Below, in pieces: positions 4,615 through 9,927 of a stretch of DNA of 9,927 bases. Origin of the DNA: an uncultured Anaerolineae bacterium. Lineage in GTDB: Bacteria > Chloroflexota > Anaerolineae > Anaerolineales > Villigracilaceae. The notes below the pieces were generated by a model, which searched no databases, was not told where the DNA came from, and was given only the letters and a program-made list of their open reading frames with translations. The stretch covers positions 1 through 9,927 of the forward strand of contig CAINXK010000392.1 in the NCBI GenBank assembly GCA_903854805.1. The letters are read 5' to 3'. The position numbers and the translations under genes are program-made. Positions within the stretch are counted from its first letter, which is position 1; the number at the start of each line of letters is the position of its first letter.

Positions 4615-6897
4615 TTACGGACGTGTGAACTTGCTGACGTCGCCGCCCAAGTCTTCAATCGAGTCGATCACGATCTGAATTGAATACTTGGCGTTGTGGA
4701 AGGAAGCGCCACGAGTTTTGGTCATGAAATTGTAATTATAGGCTGCTTTCAGCAGGCGAGCAGTCCAGGTGCTGTAGGCTTTTTCGTCGGCATCGTGCTT
4801 GCCGTTAGCGTTGGCGTCGGTAAACCAGTAGGGGTAGACGTTTGTATCGTAAACGATCGCAGCGCCGCCTTTTTCTTTGGCGTAAATTGCGATTTGTTTG
4901 ACGAGCACGTCACGTATGGCGCGGTATTCGTCACGAACGCTTTCTTGTCCAAAGCCTTTGCCATTGCCATTGTAATCAACCTGGCTCATGCGGATATCAT
5001 CAACTGACTTGATGCCAGCATGGCAGGTGGCGCAAAGTTCTTCTTTGACTACACCGGAGTGAACATCATGGCAGCCAACGCAGCCGGGTTTGTTATCAAC
5101 CGCGGGGTGGGTATTGGTGCCAAAATAGGTCTTGCCATCATACTCATAGGCTATCTGAGCGTCGCCGCCGAACCACAAACCGGCAACTCCCAAGTAGTGG
5201 GAATTGATAAAGCTGAAGGCCTTATCTTTGCCGTCTACAGTGATTTTACCAACGATAGCATCAGGATCAGTGACTGCGAAGTCAGAAATCTGCTTGTCAA
5301 TGCTTTTCTTGGATGCACGAGCCTGGTGGCATTCGATACAAAGGTTAGAGTCAGCCTTATCGCCGAATGTGACAACTTTGCCGGATGGCAGGGTGACATC
5401 TTTGACTGGCAGGCGAGCGGGGAAGGCGGTGACATCATGGCAGGTTGAGCACATGAAGCCATTGCCAGCGGGTTGGGAAGTCGCCTCTTTGCCTGCCAGC
5501 ATGGCAGGTAAACCAGCAGCAGAGTGGCACTTGGTGCAGGCGGTTTCGACTTCGTAGGTGAAGGCCTTGTCGGCGTTCTGGTCCCAGTGGCGGAAGGCAG
5601 CAGCGGCACCGTTAAAGTGACCAGCATCTTCACGAGCCATCAAGGACATATCGACTTTGGTCTTAAGTTTGGCTGCTTCGTTCAGATCTGCAGTCGAGTC
5701 ATAGAGCAGTTCGATGATGTACTTGCCGCCGTGAGCAAATGCGCCGGGATCCTTGATGGAAACCTGGTAGTTGTAGGCAGCCTTGAGTAAACGGGCAGTA
5801 AACTTGCTATAGCGAACAGGTGCGCCGTCTTTCTGGACGATTTTGCCATCTTTATCGGCTTCGAACCAGTAGGGATTGGTGGCTGCGTCGTAAGCGATCG
5901 GGGTTCCGACAACTTCATTTGCATATGCCTGGATTGAACCAAGCAAAATGACTTGCAGACCCTGGATTTCCTTGGCAATACCTTCTTTGACATCGCCATT
6001 GCCGTTGTAGTCCTTGGCAGAGGAAGGTTCGCGAACATTCTGCAGGTCTTCCACGGCCTTGACATCAGTATGGCATTCAGCGCATTTTTCAACCTTGACC
6101 TTGAGGGAGTGCTGGTCATGGCAGCCTAGGCAGCTGTTCAGGCCATCGACATGCTGGGTCTTGATGTCATAAACTTTGCCATCATATTCATAGCCCATGT
6201 GTACTTCTCCGGCATAAAGCGTGGCGCCAGCAGCGAAATAGTGGACATTGGCGAAACTGAAAGAGACGGTGGTGGGCTTGCCAGCAGCATCCAGGACAGG
6301 CTTGCCAGCGGCATCCACAGCAGGGATGGATTTGACAACTGCATCGACATCTTTGATGGCGAACTGCTGAATCTTGGCGTCAACGCTTACTTTGCTCTGT
6401 CGACCCTGATGGCAGGTCATGCAGATGGCTTCGGGGCCAAGGTTTTCGATAGTGACGCCGGATGGGAAGGTGACCGAGGTCAAATTCTTGGCGGTGTCAT
6501 TATGGCAGGTGGCGCATTCCAGTGGGCCAGCGGGAGCAGGGATGCCCTTGGCGACCTTGCCATTGGCGATGTATTCCTGGTAACCAGCGGAACTGTGACA
6601 GCGGGCGCAGGTGGCCGGGACTTCTTGAGGCTTGGCAGTATCCCAATCGGTGAAGGCCAGGGCTTTGGCATCGGCGTGGCCGGAAGCCGCGAAGATTGGC
6701 TTGATGGCATCCGCAGGGTCAGCAGTCGGAACTGCTGTGGGGGGCACGGCGGTGGGGGGCACGGCGGTGGGCGCAGGAGCCATGGTAGGAACGACAGGGG
6801 CCTCTGTCGGAGCCGGTGTAGCAGCGGGTGCGCAAGCAGCCAGAATGGCTGCAATGACCAGCAGGACACCTACGAAGAGCATAGATCTTTTAAGCAT
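4615..6897 (-). CDS. Decahaem c-type cytochrome lipoprotein with two tandem pentahaem repeats
   Basis: This 760-residue protein should be an extracytoplasmic electron carrier. Residues 1-21 are a lipoprotein signal ending in LAAC, with Cys22 lipidated; 23-62 is a Pro/Thr/Ala linker. Ten CxxCH sites follow: Cys97, 128, 159, 256, 272 and Cys454, 483, 520, 606, 622. The second five repeat the first at offsets of 350-361 residues. Five further histidines in each half match in register (74, 219, 249, 263, 389 against 427, 567, 597, 613, 734), so all ten haems may be bis-His. Flanking motifs are shared too, e.g. YEYDGK (237-242, 585-590), DYNGNG (296-301, 641-646) and TARLLKAAYNY (367-377, 712-722). 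A canonical EF-hand-like loop is at 694-705. AGGAGA lies 8 nt before the ATG. The gene is monocistronic, between its own promoter and a terminator. I do not recognise a named homologue, and the terminal acceptor is unknown. Confidence 0.93.
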   Translation of the reverse strand: MLKRSMLFVGVLLVIAAILAACAPAATPAPTEAPVVPTMAPAPTAVPPTAVPPTAVPTADPADAIKPIFAASGHADAKALAFTDWDTAKPQEVPATCARCHSSAGYQEYIANGKVAKGIPAPAGPLECATCHNDTAKNLTSVTFPSGVTIENLGPEAICMTCHQGRQSKVSVDAKIQQFAIKDVDAVVKSIPAVDAAGKPVLDAAGKPTTVSFSFANVHYFAAGATLYAGEVHMGYEYDGKVYDIKTQHVDGLNSCLGCHDQHSLKVKVEKCAECHTDVKAVEDLQNVREPSSAKDYNGNGDVKEGIAKEIQGLQVILLGSIQAYANEVVGTPIAYDAATNPYWFEADKDGKIVQKDGAPVRYSKFTARLLKAAYNYQVSIKDPGAFAHGGKYIIELLYDSTADLNEAAKLKTKVDMSLMAREDAGHFNGAAAAFRHWDQNADKAFTYEVETACTKCHSAAGLPAMLAGKEATSQPAGNGFMCSTCHDVTAFPARLPVKDVTLPSGKVVTFGDKADSNLCIECHQARASKKSIDKQISDFAVTDPDAIVGKITVDGKDKAFSFINSHYLGVAGLWFGGDAQIAYEYDGKTYFGTNTHPAVDNKPGCVGCHDVHSGVVKEELCATCHAGIKSVDDIRMSQVDYNGNGKGFGQESVRDEYRAIRDVLVKQIAIYAKEKGGAAIVYDTNVYPYWFTDANANGKHDADEKAYSTWTARLLKAAYNYNFMTKTRGASFHNAKYSIQIVIDSIEDLGGDVSKFTRP
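6731..6775 (-). repeat. 15-bp tandem repeat encoding Pro-Thr-Ala-Val-Pro units
   Basis: Three copies of a 15-bp unit (6731-6745, 6746-6760, 6761-6775; the middle and right ones almost identical) encode the repeated PTAVP of the lipoprotein linker, residues about 42-56. Such repeats can change in number by slippage, which would alter linker length without breaking the frame. Confidence 0.75.
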
Positions 6898-6905
6898 TTT
6901 ACATT

Positions 6906-6911
6906 TCTCCT
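6906..6911 (-). promoter_or_regulatory. Ribosome binding site of the decahaem gene
   Basis: AGGAGA on the reverse strand, 8 nt before the ATG at 6897, is a strong Shine-Dalgarno match and fixes the start ahead of the lipoprotein signal. Confidence 0.85.
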
Positions 6912-6992
6912 ATTTGGGTATATCAATAATGTATGACATTTGGTGTATCAGCGTAATCTTACCGTGCACCTCCAATACGTAATCCGATAAAT

Positions 6993-7009
6993 CTGTCATA
7001 ATTTGACAG
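6993..7009. promoter_or_regulatory. Palindromic operator CTGTCA-N5-TGACAG over the predicted start site
   Basis: CTGTCA (6993-6998) and TGACAG (7004-7009) form a perfect inverted repeat with a 5-nt spacer. Its edge covers the predicted start of transcription of the decahaem gene (about 7008), a position typical of repressor sites. Single TGACA half-sites also occur at 6934-6938, 7067-7071 and 7129-7133. The binding protein is not known. Confidence 0.5.
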
Positions 7010-7014
7010 GATTA

Positions 7015-7020
7015 ATAATA
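7015..7020 (-). promoter_or_regulatory. -10 element (TATTAT) of the decahaem gene
   Basis: TATTAT on the reverse strand matches TATAAT in five of six positions. No good -35 is found 16-18 nt upstream, but a CRP-type site overlaps that place, as in activator-dependent promoters. Transcription would start at about 7008, giving a leader of about 110 nt. Confidence 0.5.
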
Positions 7021-7041
7021 CCTTAATTCCGCAATATTACT

Positions 7042-7057
7042 TGTGCAAATACTCACA
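7042..7057. promoter_or_regulatory. CRP/FNR-family binding site (class II position)
   Basis: TGTGC-N6-TCACA on the plus strand (TGTGA-N6-GCACA on the minus) matches the classic CRP consensus TGTGA-N6-TCACA in nine of ten defined bases, with T and A extending the symmetry at both ends. Its centre (7049.5) is about 41.5 nt upstream of the start predicted from the -10 element, the standard place for a class II activator. Chloroflexota carry CRP/FNR-family regulators, but which one acts here is unknown. Confidence 0.55.
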
Positions 7058-7106
7058 AACAAAATATGACAAATGTAACGCTGCGTAATAGCTGACTATA
7101 ATAAGT

Positions 7107-7142
7107 ATTAGTTAATCTTATTCTCAAGTGACATTAACTAAT
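7107..7142. repeat. 10-bp inverted repeat with 16-nt spacer
   Basis: ATTAGTTAAT (7107-7116) is exactly complementary to ATTAACTAAT (7133-7142). It lies between the decahaem promoter and the dinG terminator, about 100 nt upstream of the predicted start. It could be a paired binding site for an upstream regulator; the AT-rich arms make it a weak RNA hairpin. Confidence 0.4.
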
Positions 7143-7166
7143 TTTATCATAACTTCAGCTTATACT

Positions 7167-7196
7167 AAAAAGACAAGCCAATTAGCTTGTCTTTTT
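7167..7196. terminator. Intrinsic terminator after the dinG-like gene
   Basis: AAAAAGACAAGC (7167-7178) pairs perfectly with GCTTGTCTTTTT (7185-7196) around a 6-nt loop, with T-runs on both strands. It lies about 21 nt past the dinG stop codon and shields the decahaem promoter from read-through. Confidence 0.9.
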
Positions 7197-7217
7197 TTGG
7201 AGTGCGAGTGTAAAATT

Positions 7218-9927
7218 TTATTGGTTTAGCCATCCCGCAGTGTGTTTGGGAAGATCGTTCAAGCTGGCTGTTCGGATGGTGCATTGCGGCAGACTTTCGA
7301 TAAATAATCTGCCATATTGTTTGGTGAGCACACGCCGGTCAAGGATGGCAACGACGCCTTTGTCTGATGCGGAACGGATTAGCCGCCCAAATCCCTGACG
7401 GAATTTCAATATAGCTTCGGGTACCTGGTATTCGCTAAATGGCTCTTCAAATGTTTCGGAACGGGCAGCTACCAAAGGATCAGATGGAACTTCAAATGGG
7501 ATCCTGGTGATCAAAACTACTGAGAGTGAATCACCGGGTACATCTACGCCTTCCCAAAATGAACGTGTTCCGAGCAGGACAGCACGGGGATTGCTCTTAA
7601 AGGCTTCTAGCAGTGCAGCGGGGCTGGCGCCTTCGCCTTGTTCGTAAATTTGAATGTCGTTTTGATTCAAAGGGCGCGCTATGGCCTGGGAGCTGCGTTT
7701 TAATTGTGCATAACTGGTAAAGAGAACCAGCATCCGTCCGCCGCTGGCATTGGCAGTTTGAATGATGGCGCGGTTGACAGCCGCCTCGTAACCTGGTGCG
7801 TTTGGTTCGGGAATATCATTGGGCAAGTACAGAAGCGCAGAATTTTCATAATCAAAAGGTGACCCCAGAGTTAGTTCATCGGCTTCGTCTGCCAGGAGCA
7901 AATTCCGCAGATAGGTAAAATCGCCAGCTGCAGTCAGGGTTGCCGAAGTCAATATAACGCTGGATTTTTCATGCCATAAATATTTTTCTATCAAAGGGCC
8001 AACACGTAATGGGGCCGTGTTCAGGGTCAGCCGGTTGTTGAGCGGTTGAACCTCGATCCAGTAGATGGTTTGAGGAGATGGTTTGTGGATCATACCGCTA
8101 ATGGCTGCTTCGGCTTCCATCAATCGCCGCAGCAGGTTGCTCAGGTTTCCCATTGGGTCTTCGAGGTTTTCGACACCATCGGCGAATAACTCTGCCGAAG
8201 CTTTGTAAAGCTCGCTGACAGCATTGATCAGCAGTACCATGGCCTCGCCGGCTGTCCCCCAATTTATCTCGACATTATCCCAACCAGGTAAACTGCGGCT
8301 GGAAGGCAGAATGCGTTCCTGGTAGGCATATTGGCTTTTGGGGCGACCTTCCCGTTGTATGTTGATAAATTCAGACATGGCATGGAAAAAATCTTTAGCA
8401 TAGCTGTCCAACCGAAAGGCGGTTTCACTGGCGCGGTGGACAATTTGATTCAGCTGGGCATATTCTGTGGGGCTTACCAGGTCGCGGGTGACACTCAATA
8501 TGTGCCCGAGTACGCCACCAGATATACCACCGACTTCTTTCAACATACGGTCAAAATCGTTTTGGGAAAGTCGGAAGGAAAGCGCGCCAGTCGTAGCGTT
8601 TTCCAGATGGTGAGCTTCGTCAACGATCAGGTACTGATATTCAGGCAATACTTTGCTACCGGTGGCAACATCTGAAAGCAGCAAAGCATGGTTCACGATC
8701 AAAATATGGGCTAATTGAGCGGCCTGTTTGGCTTTGTAAAAGGGACAGGCTCCGCCCATTCTGCCAGCACAGTTTTCGGACGAGCAGGCATCATCTTCAG
8801 CCGAAAGCCGCATCCAGGCTTCTTTTTCTGCCGGGCGGTTTAAATTCAAGTCGTTGCGATCGCCACTTGCTCCATTCCAACTCCAGACGAGAATTTTCGA
8901 AAGGACGCGCATTTCATCCTGCGTATTTGGCCCGCCGTGCCGCATAACTTCCAGTCGTCTGGGACATAAATAGTTCGCTCGACCTTTGAGCACGGCTGCA
9001 CGTAAATCAATCCCCAGGGCTGCGCGAACGCTTGGAATATCTTTTTGGATGAGTTGATCCTGCAAGTTGATGGTGTTCGTGGAAACAACCACGCGGGTGT
9101 TGTTTTGAATTGCGAAGAGAGCTGCCGGGACGAGATATGCAAAAGATTTACCAACCCCGGTGCCAGCCTCTACAAGCAGGTGACCGTTGTATGAGAGTGC
9201 GTTGGTGACTGCACGCAGCATGGCCACCTGTTCTGGACGTTGTTCGTATGCTTCAAAATATCGAGAAAAAGGGCCGCCATATTCGAGAACGGAAGCGACT
9301 TCATCCGGGTCAAGTGCCAGGGGCTCAATGACTGGGCCGATGGGCTGAATCTTGCCAGTATATTCGCGTTCATCAAAAAGCGGTCCGCTGATCTGTGGTT
9401 TAACTTGTTTAGCCTGGACCTGCTCACGCGAGCGCTGGCGTAGCGCATTTTGAAAGGTGTAATTGCCGTCCCAGTCAAGAGGTTCTCCGTTGCGCACGAT
9501 CTCTGCCAGCAGTTCAAGCGGTAGTTCAATCGCCATTTCGTATAAGCGTACATAAACAGCATGAGTCAAGCGGGCATCATCAAGTGCTCTATGCGAGTTT
9601 GGCAGGGGGATGCCTAACAGTTTGCCGAGTGAAGCCAGGTTATATCGACTGGCGCCTGGCATTAGCACTGAAGCTAGCTCATAGGTATCGAGAACCTTAT
9701 TTTGGGTCAGAATGCGCTGTTTTTGAAGAAAACCAAGGTCAAAGCGTACGTTTTGACCGAGTACGGGCGCATCGCCAACAAATTCTGCCAAATTGGGGAT
9801 AACGTCTTGTAAACGCGGTGCCTGGCGTACCATGCCGTCGTCGATTCCTGTCAGTGTTGTGATGTTTTCCGGAATATGACGGTTAGGGTTGACCAGGGTT
9901 GACCATTCGTCTTCAATCCGGTGGCCA
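7218..9927 (-). CDS. dinG: DinG-like DnaQ exonuclease / superfamily 2 helicase fusion with 4Cys Fe-S motif (5' end cut)
   Basis: The visible 902 residues start inside a DnaQ-type 3'-5' exonuclease; the frame is open to the right edge, so the true start and the first DxE motif are outside. The stretch RIEDEWSTLVNP...IPENITTLTGI just before the Met at 9833 is exonuclease sequence, so that Met is internal. Counted from it, exonuclease motifs are GQNVRFD (26-32) and HRALDD (81-86). The XPD/DinG-type helicase follows: Walker A EAGTGVGKS (222-230), four cysteines at 290, 350, 355 and 363 placed as for a [4Fe-4S] cluster, NHALL (381-385), DEAH (405-408), and motif VI QGFGRLIR (813-820). DinG proteins unwind DNA:RNA and damaged replication structures. 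Firmicute exonuclease-DinG proteins generally lack the cluster, so keeping both is notable. It ends in its own terminator and is functionally separate from the respiratory genes. Confidence 0.92.
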   Translation of the reverse strand, partial: GHRIEDEWSTLVNPNRHIPENITTLTGIDDGMVRQAPRLQDVIPNLAEFVGDAPVLGQNVRFDLGFLQKQRILTQNKVLDTYELASVLMPGASRYNLASLGKLLGIPLPNSHRALDDARLTHAVYVRLYEMAIELPLELLAEIVRNGEPLDWDGNYTFQNALRQRSREQVQAKQVKPQISGPLFDEREYTGKIQPIGPVIEPLALDPDEVASVLEYGGPFSRYFEAYEQRPEQVAMLRAVTNALSYNGHLLVEAGTGVGKSFAYLVPAALFAIQNNTRVVVSTNTINLQDQLIQKDIPSVRAALGIDLRAAVLKGRANYLCPRRLEVMRHGGPNTQDEMRVLSKILVWSWNGASGDRNDLNLNRPAEKEAWMRLSAEDDACSSENCAGRMGGACPFYKAKQAAQLAHILIVNHALLLSDVATGSKVLPEYQYLIVDEAHHLENATTGALSFRLSQNDFDRMLKEVGGISGGVLGHILSVTRDLVSPTEYAQLNQIVHRASETAFRLDSYAKDFFHAMSEFINIQREGRPKSQYAYQERILPSSRSLPGWDNVEINWGTAGEAMVLLINAVSELYKASAELFADGVENLEDPMGNLSNLLRRLMEAEAAISGMIHKPSPQTIYWIEVQPLNNRLTLNTAPLRVGPLIEKYLWHEKSSVILTSATLTAAGDFTYLRNLLLADEADELTLGSPFDYENSALLYLPNDIPEPNAPGYEAAVNRAIIQTANASGGRMLVLFTSYAQLKRSSQAIARPLNQNDIQIYEQGEGASPAALLEAFKSNPRAVLLGTRSFWEGVDVPGDSLSVVLITRIPFEVPSDPLVAARSETFEEPFSEYQVPEAILKFRQGFGRLIRSASDKGVVAILDRRVLTKQYGRLFIESLPQCTIRTASLNDLPKHTAGWLNQ

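Larger units (their letters stand above)
6898..7217. other. 320-bp regulatory region between decahaem gene and dinG
   Basis: No gene is seen here. From right to left it holds the dinG terminator, a 10-bp inverted repeat, a CRP-type site, a -10 element, a palindromic operator, an untranslated leader of about 110 nt and the ribosome site of the decahaem gene. The leader contains no obvious riboswitch. Confidence 0.7.

Noticed and set aside
6151..6936. 261-codon plus-strand reading frame opposite the decahaem gene
   Set aside because: It is the antisense of a clear ten-haem protein. The translation is low-complexity Gly/Ser-rich with no domain, as expected for the opposite strand of Pro/Ala/Thr-rich coding sequence.
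9170..9562. 130-codon minus-strand reading frame inside dinG
   Set aside because: It overlaps the conserved exonuclease/helicase region in a different frame and shows no domain pattern.
9831..9833. Met at 9831-9833 as the start of the dinG-like gene
   Set aside because: The frame remains open to the window edge, and the 31 codons before it encode conserved exonuclease sequence (VNPNRHIPENITTLTGI), so the real start is outside.
1..9927. CRISPR arrays, tRNA and rRNA genes
   Set aside because: I looked for regularly spaced direct repeats, tRNA-like arms and conserved rRNA stretches and saw none. A tRNAscan or Infernal run would settle it.

Overview
The window looks like a chromosomal segment of a Chloroflexota bacterium, probably Anaerolineae-like. 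This is an inference from three things: a surface lipoprotein that begins with a Cys-Ala-Pro/Thr/Pro-rich linker of the style common in that group, a DinG helicase fused to a DnaQ-type exonuclease that also keeps iron-sulphur cysteines, and a cytochrome bc complex of unusual fused design. No rRNA, tRNA or CRISPR array is seen.

Layout from left to right. (1) 1-97 (-): the first 32 codons of a probable transposase running off the left edge. (2) 247-3592 (-): a four-gene operon, transcribed leftwards from about 3603. It encodes a YwiC-like membrane protein, a small DUF2007 protein, one polypeptide joining cytochrome c, cytochrome b6 and subunit IV, and a Tat-type Rieske iron-sulphur protein. Gene joints are tight (3-nt gap, short gap, TAATG overlap). 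(3) 3593-3862: a divergent promoter region. (4) 3863-4474 (+): an XRE-HTH/cupin regulator. (5) 4475-4614: convergent gap with a strong two-way terminator. (6) 4615-6897 (-): a ten-haem c-type lipoprotein built from two tandem pentahaem repeats. (7) 6898-7217: a 320-bp control region with a CRP-type site, a -10 element, a palindromic operator over the predicted start, a second inverted repeat and the dinG terminator. (8) 7218-9927 (-): dinG-like exonuclease/helicase, its 5' end cut by the right edge.

Taken together, the central part is a respiratory module. The Rieske/cytochrome b6-IV/cytochrome c complex would oxidise quinol in the membrane and pass electrons to its own tethered c-type haem on the outer face. 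The decahaem lipoprotein, anchored on the same face by a flexible linker, is a plausible acceptor or outward conductor. The decahaem gene has what looks like a class II CRP/FNR-family activator promoter with an added repressor-type operator, so it is probably switched by a redox or metabolic signal. The XRE-cupin gene between the two units is a candidate local regulator. Functional coupling of the two units is inferred from proximity and biochemistry, not shown directly.
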